Shown in pieces: positions 46,564-54,548 of a DNA stretch of 64,000 bases. The stretch comes from Amycolatopsis camponoti (GTDB taxonomy: Bacteria; Actinomycetota; Actinomycetes; Mycobacteriales; Pseudonocardiaceae). The stretch's first letter is position 1; each line of letters opens with the position of its first letter. Both the position numbers and the translations under genes were made by a program. The stretch is taken from the NCBI RefSeq assembly GCF_902497555.1, contig NZ_CABVGP010000003.1, positions 620,001-684,000 on the forward strand. The letters are read 5' to 3'. Under the pieces are notes generated by a model that saw only the letters and a program-made list of their open reading frames with translations, searched no databases and had not been told where the DNA came from.

Positions 46564-47411
46564 CCGACGAGCACTTCGTCCTGCACGCGCGGAACGTCGA
46601 GTTCGACTGGGCGGCGCTGCCGATGCACTGGATCCCCGGCGAGCCGCAGGTCACGCACACGATGAACGTCCTGCACCTGGCGCTGCCCGAGGGCGAGCGC
46701 TGGTTCGTCGAGGTGTTCAAGCAGGCGGTGCCGCTGATCCGGGACGAGCGGCTGAAGGCGGACGTCCTCGGCTTCATCGGCCAGGAAGCCGTGCACGCCG
46801 AGGCCCACGACGGCGCGGCGGCGCACCTCGAAGCCGCCGGCCTGCGCGTGCGGCCGTACGTCGCGCAGATGGAGTGGCTGTTCCGCAAGCTGCTCGGCGA
46901 CCGCGACCTCACCGGCCGGGCCGCCGAGGAGTGGCTGGTCGAACGGCTCGGGATCGTCGCCGCGATCGAGCACTACACGGCGTTCCTCGGCCAGTGGGTG
47001 CTCGACGCGCCCCTCGAGGACGCCGGCGCCGACCCGGTGATGCTCGACCTGCTGCGCTGGCACGGCGCCGAAGAGGTCGAGCACCGGTCCGTCGCGTTCG
47101 ACCTCTTCATGCACCTGGACGGGCGGTACACGCGCCGGGTGCGCAGCATGGCGGCGGTGACGCCGGTGCTGGCGTGGGTCTTCGCCCGCGGCACGCGGTA
47201 CCTGATGCGCAACGACCCGACGCGGCCCGGCCGCGCTTCTCTGCGGGCGTACCGGCGGGCGGCGAAGCGGGGGCTGCTGCCGAGCGGACGTCAACTGCTG
47301 CGCGAGATCCGGCCGTACTTCCGGAAGACCTACCACCCGACGGAGACGGGCAACACCGAGCAGGCGGTGGCGTACCTGGCCGGCTCCCCGGCCGCCCGGG
47401 CGGCGGGGTGA
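46560..47411 (+). CDS. Predicted metal-dependent hydrolase, ferritin-like
   Basis: A 283-residue protein of the PF10118 metal-dependent hydrolase family. Four helices carry the likely di-iron or di-metal ligands: E in QEAVHAEAH, E/H in AAIEHYT and EEVEHRS. It starts ATG within the BVMO stop. Members usually sit with monooxygenases and fatty-acid genes; a role in ester or lipid processing is inferred. No membrane helix is present. Confidence 0.85.
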   Translation: MTDEHFVLHARNVEFDWAALPMHWIPGEPQVTHTMNVLHLALPEGERWFVEVFKQAVPLIRDERLKADVLGFIGQEAVHAEAHDGAAAHLEAAGLRVRPYVAQMEWLFRKLLGDRDLTGRAAEEWLVERLGIVAAIEHYTAFLGQWVLDAPLEDAGADPVMLDLLRWHGAEEVEHRSVAFDLFMHLDGRYTRRVRSMAAVTPVLAWVFARGTRYLMRNDPTRPGRASLRAYRRAAKRGLLPSGRQLLREIRPYFRKTYHPTETGNTEQAVAYLAGSPAARAAG

Positions 47412-48397
47412 CCCTCGGCCGGCCCACCCGGCTGGACGGGAGCGACCGGACCGACCGGCTGATGTCCACTTTGGTCGGTGTCGTGGGTGTTTACCGCCGG
47501 ATGTCGCAGTTCAGCGGCAAGCGGCGGCCACCGGTCCGCGCCGTCGACCGGAACCTGCCGCTGGTCGTCGAAGCCGTCGAACCCGAAGCCGAAGGCGTGG
47601 TCAGCCTGCGCCTCGCGAACGGGTCGGCGTTGCCGGGCTGGCGGCCGGGCGCGCACATCGACCTCGTGCTGCCCTCCGGCCTGGTCCGGCAGTACTCGCT
47701 GTGCGGGAACCCGTCCGAAAAGGACCATTACCGGATCGCCGTGCGGCAGCTCGGCGTCGCGTCGACCGAGGTCCACGCGCTGACGCCGGGCACACGGGTC
47801 ACCGTGCGCGGCCCGCGGACGGCGTTCCCCTTCGTCGGCGAGGGGCCGTTCCTCTTCATCGCGGGCGGCATCGGGATCACGCCGATCCTGCCGATGGTCG
47901 GCCGCTGTGTCGAATCAGGCGCGGACTGGCGACTGGTCTACACCGGTCGCAGCCGCGCATCGATGCCGTTCCTGGACGAGCTGCCGGACGACGACCGCGT
48001 CCGCATACGTCCGGACACCGAGTACGGCATTCCCGCGTCGGGCGCGGAATTGCTCGAAGGTCTGCCCGAAGGGGCTTCGGTGTACTGCTGCGGCCCGGCA
48101 CCGATGATCACCGGCGTCCGCGTCGACCTCGCCCTGACCAGGGGTGCGGTGCATTTCGAGCGGTTCGCACCGCCGCCGATCGTCGCGGGCGAGCCGTTCC
48201 GGCTGGCCCTGCGCAGGTCGGGGCTGGTCCTTGACGTCCCGGGCGACCGGTCGGCGCTCGACGTGATCCTCGAGGCACGGCCGGGCACGCCGTATTCGTG
48301 CCGCCAGGGGTTCTGCGGGACGTGCGCGGTGCCGGCGGCCGACGGCGGATCCGTGCGGATCTGCGTCGACCGCGGCACCGCCGTGCTCGACCTATGA
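47408..48397 (+). CDS. Ferredoxin reductase-type oxidoreductase (PDR/VanB)
   Basis: A 329-residue flavodoxin-reductase-like protein. Domains in order: an FMN/FAD barrel with RQYSLCGNPS, an NAD domain with IAGGIGITPILPM and CCGPAPMI, and a C-terminal plant-type [2Fe-2S] ferredoxin with C-x4-C-x2-C (SCRQGFCGTC) and a later Cys. It passes electrons from NAD(P)H to an oxygenase. The GTG start overlaps the previous stop by 4 bases, so it is probably the redox partner of the BVMO-cluster genes. The N-terminal 35 residues could be a slightly long start. Confidence 0.92.
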   Translation: MTLGRPTRLDGSDRTDRLMSTLVGVVGVYRRMSQFSGKRRPPVRAVDRNLPLVVEAVEPEAEGVVSLRLANGSALPGWRPGAHIDLVLPSGLVRQYSLCGNPSEKDHYRIAVRQLGVASTEVHALTPGTRVTVRGPRTAFPFVGEGPFLFIAGGIGITPILPMVGRCVESGADWRLVYTGRSRASMPFLDELPDDDRVRIRPDTEYGIPASGAELLEGLPEGASVYCCGPAPMITGVRVDLALTRGAVHFERFAPPPIVAGEPFRLALRRSGLVLDVPGDRSALDVILEARPGTPYSCRQGFCGTCAVPAADGGSVRICVDRGTAVLDL

Positions 48398-48676
48398 CTC
48401 CTCGGGCACCCAGGCGCCGATGACCGGCTTGAACTCGCGGATCGTCCGCTCCGCGATGACGCCCTCCAGGGCGTACGGGTCCTGGTCGATGGTCGCCTTC
48501 AGGTGCGCTTCGTCATCGGCCTGGTACAGCGTGATGCCGCCGGACCCGTCGCCGAGCGGCCCGGCGACCGCGACACGCCCGTCCGCGGCCAGGTTCCGCA
48601 GGAACTCGCGGTGCCGGGGCCGGACGTCCGGCATCTTCTCCTGGACGTAGGTGATTTCGACGAGGTACCAGGCCAT
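48392..48676 (-). CDS. YciI-family protein
   Basis: A 94-residue dimeric-barrel protein. MAWYLVEITYVQEKM starts the fold and the conserved RPRHREFL, VAVAGPLGDGSGGITLY and DPYALEGV segments match the YciI family, some of which are lyases or dehydrochlorinases. It starts ATG at 48676. The stop overlaps that of the reductase gene on the other strand by 6 bases. Function is otherwise unknown. Confidence 0.82.
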   Translation of the reverse strand: MAWYLVEITYVQEKMPDVRPRHREFLRNLAADGRVAVAGPLGDGSGGITLYQADDEAHLKATIDQDPYALEGVIAERTIREFKPVIGAWVPEES

Positions 48677-48877
48677 GTGGATCTCCGGGGTCGGGCAGGG
48701 GCGGGACGGGACCGACGCTACCCGGGCGATCGCCGTGTCCCAGCATCCGATCTGTGGCGACGGGAAGCCAACCCGATAGGCTGGGCGTGCGTCAGTACCT
48801 GTGTGAGCGCTGTGAATACCGTGAACCTGCTGACGCGACACACCGTGCAAACCGGGGTCGAGGACAGGCAGGGGTTC

Positions 48878-49450
48878 ATGCTCGAGGGCAATGCGGAACG
48901 CAGTGTCGAGGCGACCCTCGGCCACCTGCGGGTCATGGACGGTCCGGCCCCGGCACAGGCGCCGGTGCCCCTGACCCTCGAAGACCTCTACCGCCAGCAC
49001 CGCATGCGGCTGGTCCGGCTGGCGATTCTGCTGGTCGACGAGCCCGCGACGGCGGAAGACGTGGTCCAGGAGGCCTTCACCGGCCTGCATCGCAACTGGG
49101 GACGCCTCCGGGACGCCGCGGCCGCGGTCGGCTACCTGCGCACCGCGGTGGTCAACGGGTCGCGCAGCGTGCTGCGCCGGCGCAAGACCGCCCGCGAATA
49201 CGTGCCGCCGCACGCGGTCAACGCGCGGTCCGCGGAGAGCCTCGCGATGCTCTCCAGCGAGCACCAGGCGGTGGTCAGCGCGCTGTCCAAGCTGCCGCCC
49301 CGCCAGCGCGAAGTGCTGGTGCTGCGTTACTACGGTGGGCTGAGCGAGGCCGAAATCTCTGAGGCCGCAGGCATCTCCAAGGGTACCGTTAAGTCGACCG
49401 CCAGCCGGGCGCTCGAGGCACTCCAGAAGGCCATGCAGGCCCCACAGTGA
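48878..49450 (+). CDS. SigE-family ECF RNA polymerase sigma factor
   Basis: A 190-residue sigma factor. Region 2 is LEDLYRQHRMRLVRLAILLVD with VQEAFTGLHRNW; region 4 is LSKLPPRQREVLVLRYYGGLSEAEISEAAGISKGTVKS. It belongs to the short SigE-like actinobacterial group that usually lacks a dedicated anti-sigma factor. The ATG at 48878 follows AGGGG; an upstream GTG would add 11 residues. There is no anti-sigma factor gene beside it. Target promoters are unknown. Confidence 0.88.
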   Translation: MLEGNAERSVEATLGHLRVMDGPAPAQAPVPLTLEDLYRQHRMRLVRLAILLVDEPATAEDVVQEAFTGLHRNWGRLRDAAAAVGYLRTAVVNGSRSVLRRRKTAREYVPPHAVNARSAESLAMLSSEHQAVVSALSKLPPRQREVLVLRYYGGLSEAEISEAAGISKGTVKSTASRALEALQKAMQAPQ

Positions 49451-49491
49451 CCCGGGTGGACCATTCCGATCACTGAGTCGTATCACCATGC

Positions 49492-49505
49492 TTGGTCCAG
49501 ACCAA
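49492..49505. promoter_or_regulatory. DasR-like dre palindrome upstream of nagA
   Basis: TTGGTC-CA-GACCAA is a perfect palindrome matching the dre core TGGTCTAGACCA. It lies 16 bases before the nagA start and next to a -10-like TATATG (49506-49511). An ATG inside the site is not the start. A related site covers the GH18 gene start. Confidence 0.7.
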
Positions 49506-49520
49506 TATATGCTGGGGTGC

Positions 49521-50693
49521 GTGAGAGGCGCCGGAGATTTCGTGATCATGGGCGGACGGGTCGCTGCCCCGGACCGTGTACTCGATGACGGCTGGGTAGC
49601 CGTCTCCGACGGGCGGATCGCCGGCGTGGGTTCCGGGACCCCGCCGTCGGGCGAATACGTCGACGTCGGCGGGGCACTGGTCGTGCCCGGGTTCGTGGAC
49701 ACCCACTGCCACGGCGGGGGAGGTGCTTCGTTCACCTCCCTCGATCCCGAGGAGCTCCTGACGGCGGTGCGAGCGCACCGCCGTCACGGCACCACCACCA
49801 TGCTCGCCAGCCTGGTGTCCGACCCGGTGGACATCCTGCGTGAGCAGGTCGCCGCGCTGCGTGAGATCGTCCAGGACGGCGAGGTCGCGGGCATCCACCT
49901 GGAGGGGCCGTTCATCTCCAAGGCCCGCTGCGGGGCCCACGACCCGGAGACACTGCTCGAGCCGGACACCGGCACGGTCGACAAGCTCCTGAAGGCCGGC
50001 CAGGGCGCGATCCGGATGGTCACGATCGCCCCGGAGCTGTACGGCGGGATCAAGGCCGTCCGGCAGCTGGCCGAATCGGGCGTCATCGCCGCCATCGGGC
50101 ACACCGACGGCGTCGAGGAGCAGCTGCTGCCGGCCATCGACGCGGGCGCCAGCGTCGCGACCCACCTGTTCAACGGCATGCGGCCGCTGCACCACCGCGA
50201 ACCGGGCCCGGTCGGGGCACTGCTCGATGACGAGCGCATCACGATCGAGCTCATCTGCGACCTGGTGCACCTGCACCCGACCGTCGTGCGGCTGGCGGCG
50301 AAGCACGCGGGCCGCGACCGGACGGTGCTGATCACCGACGCGATGTCGGCCACCGACGCCGCCGACGGCCGCTACACGCTGGGCCGGCTCGAGGTCGACG
50401 TCCACGACGGCGTCGCGACCCTCGCGGACAACGGCTCGCTGGCCGGCAGCACCCTGACGATGGACACCGCCTTCCGCAATCTGGTCCGGGGTGCGAAACT
50501 CGGCATCCTCGACGCGGTGCACGCGACGTCGCAACGGCCCGCCGAGCTGCTCGGCATCGCCGGCCACACGGGGATGCTGTGCACCGGGTACGTGGCCGAC
50601 ATCGTCGTCCTCGATCAGGACCTGCGGCCCGCGAAGGTGCTGCGCCGGGGTGAATGGGTCGCCGAGGTGGGTACGGCTACCTTGAGTACCTGA
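49521..50693 (+). CDS. nagA: N-acetylglucosamine-6-phosphate deacetylase
   Basis: Cytosolic enzyme that turns GlcNAc-6-phosphate into glucosamine-6-phosphate. The 390 residues show metal and catalytic motifs in order: H-x-H in VDTHCHGG, E in HLEGPFI, H in AIGHTDG, H in ATHLFNGM and the catalytic D in ITDAMSAT. The GTG at 49521 is chosen because an upstream ATG lies inside the dre operator. The gene stands alone; nagB and a PTS system are not in the window. Its product, GlcN-6-P, is the signal known to release DasR from dre sites. Confidence 0.94.
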   Translation: MRGAGDFVIMGGRVAAPDRVLDDGWVAVSDGRIAGVGSGTPPSGEYVDVGGALVVPGFVDTHCHGGGGASFTSLDPEELLTAVRAHRRHGTTTMLASLVSDPVDILREQVAALREIVQDGEVAGIHLEGPFISKARCGAHDPETLLEPDTGTVDKLLKAGQGAIRMVTIAPELYGGIKAVRQLAESGVIAAIGHTDGVEEQLLPAIDAGASVATHLFNGMRPLHHREPGPVGALLDDERITIELICDLVHLHPTVVRLAAKHAGRDRTVLITDAMSATDAADGRYTLGRLEVDVHDGVATLADNGSLAGSTLTMDTAFRNLVRGAKLGILDAVHATSQRPAELLGIAGHTGMLCTGYVADIVVLDQDLRPAKVLRRGEWVAEVGTATLST

Positions 50694-50719
50694 GGTAACT
50701 GCGAGCGAGACGGGCGGAG

Positions 50720-51082
50720 ATGAGCGAGCCGAAGGACCCCGAGCAGCTGCTAGCGGACGCCCTTCGCGCGCAAGCGGTCTTCGCCCCTTCGGCGTCACCG
50801 GCACCGGCTCGCGACCCCGAGCCGGCCACGGACGCCGTCCCGACCAGCGCGATCAACGAGCTGCCCTCGGCGTACGGCCTGCTCTCGGGGGCAAGCGCGG
50901 ACTCCCTGGAGCGCGAGCGCGCGGCACTCGACCCCGTCGCCGAGGCCCCCACGGCGTACGCCCCGCGTCCGCCGGAGCCGCCGCGGCAGGGCGCGCAGCT
51001 GCCCGCGTACTGGATCCTGTTGCTCGCGGTGCTCCTGGGACTCGCCGCGGGGTCCGTCGTGGGCCTGCTCACGCTGGTCTGA
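50720..51082 (+). CDS. Small single-span membrane protein
   Basis: A 120-residue protein. The first 90 residues are acidic and rich in Ala and Pro (EPKDPEQLLADALRAQAVF, then a disordered stretch), followed by one C-terminal helix (YWILLLAVLLGLAAGSVVG). Type II or tail-anchored topology is likely. It lies 26 bp after nagA on the same strand and may be co-transcribed. No family function is known. Confidence 0.72.
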   Translation: MSEPKDPEQLLADALRAQAVFAPSASPAPARDPEPATDAVPTSAINELPSAYGLLSGASADSLERERAALDPVAEAPTAYAPRPPEPPRQGAQLPAYWILLLAVLLGLAAGSVVGLLTLV

Positions 51083-51127
51083 CCGGGTCTCAGTAACGAC
51101 TCAGGGTGACCCTGTACCGTTTTTGGG

Positions 51128-51832
51128 GTGATTCTCGCCCAGAGCACGGTCAACACGATGTCCCTGCTGCCGTCATGGCTCGACCCGCAGCACCTGCTGA
51201 GCGGCCTGACCACGCCGGTCATCGCGGTGCTCTGCCTGATCATCTTCATCGAGAGCAGCATCTTCCCGGTGCTGCCCGGCGACTCCCTGCTGTTCACGGC
51301 GGGCCTGTTCATCGCGAACGGCACCCTCGACGCGCCGTTGTGGCTGGTCTGCGTGCTGGTGACGGTCGCGGCGCTGCTCGGCAACGTGGTCGGCTACTAC
51401 ATCGGCTACTTCGCCGGCCCCAAGCTGTTCAACCGGCCGGACTCGAAGATCTTCAAGCGGGAGTACGTCGACAAGACGCACGAGTTCCTGGAGAAGCACG
51501 GGCCCAAGGCGGTCGTGCTGGCCCGGTTCGTGCCGTTCGTCCGGACGTTCATCACGTGGATCGCGGGCATCGGCCGCATGGACCCGAAGCGCTACTTCAC
51601 GTACACGGTGATCGGCGGCATCCTGTGGGCCGCGGGCATCACGGTGCTGGGGTCGCTGCTGGGCGGCGTGCCGTTCATCGCGAACAACGTCGACGCGATC
51701 TTCGTGCTGATCGTGCTGGTGTCGGTGGTGCCGATCGGGCTGGAGTACCTGAAGGCCCGGCGCGAGAAGAAGGCGGTGGCCACGGAGACCGACCCGGAGG
51801 TCACGCAGCGGATTCCGCGGATCAAGGACTGA
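51128..51832 (+). CDS. DedA-family membrane protein
   Basis: A 234-residue DedA protein; the family moves lipid carriers or phospholipids across the membrane. Five to six helices are seen. Diagnostic pieces are ESSIFPVLPGDSLLFTAG, a re-entrant-loop region GNVVGYYIGYFAG, and ARFVPFVRTFITWIAGIGRMDPKRY with the key Arg and Pro. It starts at GTG. A strong terminator follows. A second DedA gene lies at 58101. Confidence 0.92.
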   Translation: MILAQSTVNTMSLLPSWLDPQHLLSGLTTPVIAVLCLIIFIESSIFPVLPGDSLLFTAGLFIANGTLDAPLWLVCVLVTVAALLGNVVGYYIGYFAGPKLFNRPDSKIFKREYVDKTHEFLEKHGPKAVVLARFVPFVRTFITWIAGIGRMDPKRYFTYTVIGGILWAAGITVLGSLLGGVPFIANNVDAIFVLIVLVSVVPIGLEYLKARREKKAVATETDPEVTQRIPRIKD

Positions 51833-51845
51833 AGCTCGGACTCGG

Positions 51846-51874
51846 AGGGTCCCACCGGTCGGCGGTGGGGCCCT
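51846..51874 (+). terminator. Terminator after DedA gene
   Basis: AGGGTCCCACCG and CGGTGGGGCCCT form a 12-bp stem with one G-U pair around GTCGG, followed by TTT. It lies 13 bases beyond the stop codon. Confidence 0.88.
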
Positions 51875-51921
51875 TTTCGTGCGGGCGAAAACTGTCGTAC
51901 CCCCGCGGTAACGTGAAAGCA

Positions 51922-51944
51922 GGGGTCCCCCGGGAGGGGACCCC
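51922..51944 (-). terminator. Terminator for glcD
   Basis: GGGGTCCCC and GGGGACCCC flank a 5-base loop just beyond the glcD stop (51957) on the minus strand. Together with the DedA terminator it isolates the two convergent genes. Confidence 0.7.
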
Positions 51945-51956
51945 CGCAGGCGCGGC

Positions 51957-53348
51957 TCAGGTCATCGAGAACATCGAGCCCGGGTTGAACAGGTTCTCCG
52001 GGTCCAGCGCCGCCTTGATCTGCCGGTGCACCCGCAGCCCGACCGGGCCGATCTCGCGCGCCAGCCACTCGCGCTTGATCTTGCCCACCCCGTGCTCGCC
52101 CGTCACCGTGCCGCCGAGGGACAACCCCACCTCGAGGATCGCGTCGAACGCGCGCTGGGCGCGGGCGAACTCGTCCTCGTCGTCGGGCTGGTAGACGATC
52201 GTCGGGTGCATGTTGCCGTCGCCGGCGTGGCCCACCACCGCGATGCGCAACCCCACCTCGGAACTGATCTTCTCGCAGCCGCGGATCAGCTCCGCGATGC
52301 GCGTGCGCGGGACGCAGACGTCGTCGGTCAGCCACTGGCCGTACGTCTCCAGCGCCGTCAGCACCACCCGGCGGGCCTGCAGCAGCATGCGGCCCTCTTC
52401 GAGGTCCTCGGTCGTGTACGCCAGGTCCGCGCCGCAGTCGGTGCAGATCTGCTCGATCGCCGCCAGCTCGCGGCGGGCCACCTCGCCGCCCGCGTCCGAC
52501 TGGCCCAGCAGCAGCGCCTGGCAGTCCGAACCCGCGCCCAGATCGGTCTTCAAGTACGTCTCGGACGCCTTGATCGACGACGCGTCCATGATCTCCAGCA
52601 GCGACGGCACGAGCCCTTCGCGCACGATCCGGGCCACGGCCTCGCCGGCGGCTTCGGTCGTCGTGAAGCCCGCGACGAGCGTCGCCGGGGCCTGGGGCAG
52701 CGGCTTGAGCTGGACCGTCGCCTGCGTGATGACGCCGAGCGTGCCCTCGCTGCCCACGAACAGCCGGGCCAGGTCGTACCCGGCGACACCCTTGACCGTG
52801 CGCCGCCCGGTCTTGAGCAGGGACCCGTCGGCCAGGACGACCTCCAGGCCCAGCACCGAGTCCGTGGTGACGCCGTACTTCACGCAGCAGAGGCCGCCGG
52901 CGTTGGTCGAGAGGTTGCCGCCGATCGTGCACCAGTCGTAGCTCGACGGGTCCGGCGGGTAGAAGAGCCCGTGCTTCTCGACGGCGTTGCGGAAGTCCAG
53001 GTTGACGACGCCCGGCTGCACGACGGCGAGCCGGTTGCCCGGGTCGATCTCGACGATCTCGTCGAGCTTGGTCAGCGTCAGCACCACGCAGCCGTCGATG
53101 GCGTTCGCGGCGCCGGAGAGACCGCTGCCCGCCCCGCGCGGCACGATCGGCACCCCGGCCTCGGCGCACGCCTTGACGACGGCCTGCACCTCCTCGACGT
53201 TCGCGGGCAGCACCACTGCCAGCGGCTGTCCCGAGGGCGCCAGCGGCATCATGTCGCGCGCGTACGACGCGGTGACGTCGGTGTCGGTGAGCACGGCGCT
53301 CTTGCCGAGCAGGTCGCGGAGCCGGGTGACCAAAGCTTCGTCGCTCAT
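51957..53348 (-). CDS. glcD: FAD-linked glycolate/D-lactate oxidase subunit
   Basis: A 463-residue FAD-linked oxidase of the GlcD/D-lactate dehydrogenase family. The FAD-binding PCMH segment has PIVPRGAGSGLSGAA, GGNLSTNAGGLCCVKYG and VGSEGTLGVIT. The C-terminal cap contains GHAGDGNMHPT and GEHGVGKIKREWL, typical of the family. It oxidises a 2-hydroxy acid to the 2-oxo acid. No glcE or glcF gene lies adjacent. The ATG at 53348 is chosen. A -10 and -35 were not found. Confidence 0.9.
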   Translation of the reverse strand: MSDEALVTRLRDLLGKSAVLTDTDVTASYARDMMPLAPSGQPLAVVLPANVEEVQAVVKACAEAGVPIVPRGAGSGLSGAANAIDGCVVLTLTKLDEIVEIDPGNRLAVVQPGVVNLDFRNAVEKHGLFYPPDPSSYDWCTIGGNLSTNAGGLCCVKYGVTTDSVLGLEVVLADGSLLKTGRRTVKGVAGYDLARLFVGSEGTLGVITQATVQLKPLPQAPATLVAGFTTTEAAGEAVARIVREGLVPSLLEIMDASSIKASETYLKTDLGAGSDCQALLLGQSDAGGEVARRELAAIEQICTDCGADLAYTTEDLEEGRMLLQARRVVLTALETYGQWLTDDVCVPRTRIAELIRGCEKISSEVGLRIAVVGHAGDGNMHPTIVYQPDDEDEFARAQRAFDAILEVGLSLGGTVTGEHGVGKIKREWLAREIGPVGLRVHRQIKAALDPENLFNPGSMFSMT

Positions 53349-53406
53349 GGCTTCGATAGTAAGCCCAGTTAGTCCGCACTGCGGAACTTCTATTTCAAAA
53401 ACACCC

Positions 53407-53832
53407 CTACCGGACCAGGCCCAGCAGCTTGTCGACGTGAATCCGCAGCAGCACGCGCTGGTCGCTGACCATCGCGTCGCGGTACTCGTCCCAGTCGGGG
53501 TGCTCGCCGGCCGCGCGGCGGTAGTAGTCGACGAGGGCTTCGACGGTCTCGTCGTCCGGGGAAGCGGCCGGCGCCGTGAGCGAAGCACGCCCCTCCACGA
53601 CGACGTAGCTCCAGCCGTCCTCGCTGCCCACGTGGTAGGTCACCCGCGGGTCGCGGCGCATGTTCTTCGTCTTCGCCCGCGTCTCGGTGATGGACGCGAT
53701 GATCGTGCCCGTCTCCGCGTCGTAGTGGTGGGTGATCGTGGACAGCTGCGGCCGCCCGTCGCGGCGGATCGTGGCCAGGACGCCGTGGCGGTGCGCGGCG
53801 AGGAAGTCCTTGAACGCTGTGTCGTCCGTCAT
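53407..53832 (-). CDS. F420-dependent PPOX-class protein
   Basis: A 141-residue split-barrel protein. HGVLATIRRDGRPQLSTITHHYD is the typical opening, followed by TKNMRRDPRVTYHVG. Actinobacterial relatives bind F420 and reduce biliverdin or aflatoxin-like compounds. The start is ATG at 53832. It is divergent from the MarR gene and may share its operator region. Cofactor is inferred from the family. Confidence 0.85.
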   Translation of the reverse strand: MTDDTAFKDFLAAHRHGVLATIRRDGRPQLSTITHHYDAETGTIIASITETRAKTKNMRRDPRVTYHVGSEDGWSYVVVEGRASLTAPAASPDDETVEALVDYYRRAAGEHPDWDEYRDAMVSDQRVLLRIHVDKLLGLVR

Positions 53833-53886
53833 AGCTGTACCAACCGGACGTCGCCGGGTTTGTTCCGGGAGCCCCGGGGAAATCTG

Positions 53887-53985
53887 CTTGCATACGACAA
53901 CTAAAGTGTGTTCCGACACATCGAACTGCCCTCCACTTGCATAACCGCTAGTGAAGGCACATCCTTGCCTGAGGCAACTAGTTGC
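53887..53985. promoter_or_regulatory. Candidate MarR operator region with repeated TTGC/CAACTA
   Basis: The 185-bp gap between the PPOX and MarR genes has CTTGCATA at 53887 and 53936, then TTGCC-TGA-GGCAA (53965-53977) overlapping the exact palindrome GCAACTAGTTGC (53974-53985). CAACTA also occurs at 53898. The cluster fits several MarR-dimer sites controlling both genes. Confidence 0.55.
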
Positions 53986-54017
53986 AGCCGCCAACCAACG
54001 CCGTTGAAGGATCCCTC

Positions 54018-54548
54018 ATGGCACCGAACAGCTCCGCCACCCGGCCCAAAGCCGAACTGGACCTCGCCGACCAGCTCGGGCACGAGCTCGTCCGCCTGGT
54101 CCGGCTGATCAACAAGGCGAAGTCCCAGGTGTCCAAGCAGGGACCGGACGGCATCGAGCGGGCGGCCTACGCGATCCTCTTCACCCTCATCCACGAGGGC
54201 CCGCAGCGCACCAGCCGGCTCGCCGAGTCGCTCCACTCCGAGATCTCCACGATCAGCAGGCAGTCGAGCTCGCTCGTCCAGCACGGCCTGGTCGAGCGAC
54301 AGGCCGATCCCGAAGACGGCCGGGCCTGCCTGCTCGCCCCGACGAACGAGGGCATGCGGGTGTTCGAAGAGAACCGCAAGCAGCGCAACCAATGGCTGGC
54401 CGACGTGCTCGGGGACTGGACCGAAGGGGAGATCCAGACCCTGAACAAGCTGTTCGGCCGACTCAACACAGGTATCGAGAACCACTCTCCACAACTGGCC
54501 GACGCGAACGCGTCCGCCGGTGCACCGGCCAAGGGGGCCAACGCATGA
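54018..54548 (+). CDS. MarR-family regulator
   Basis: A 176-residue winged-helix repressor. The DNA-binding core is RLAESLHSEISTISRQSSSLVQHGLVERQADPEDGRACLL in style, with the wing ending PEDGRA. The N- and C-terminal helices form the dimer. It precedes the drug-type exporter gene, whose ATG overlaps its stop (ATGA). It therefore probably represses the operon through the palindromes upstream and is released by a pump substrate. The start at ATG 54018 has only a weak GAAGG. Confidence 0.88.
   Translation: MAPNSSATRPKAELDLADQLGHELVRLVRLINKAKSQVSKQGPDGIERAAYAILFTLIHEGPQRTSRLAESLHSEISTISRQSSSLVQHGLVERQADPEDGRACLLAPTNEGMRVFEENRKQRNQWLADVLGDWTEGEIQTLNKLFGRLNTGIENHSPQLADANASAGAPAKGANA

Noticed and set aside
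49488..49520. ATG at 49488 as the nagA start
   Set aside because: It lies directly before and within the dre palindrome and the extra residues are not part of the NagA fold; GTG 49521 fits.
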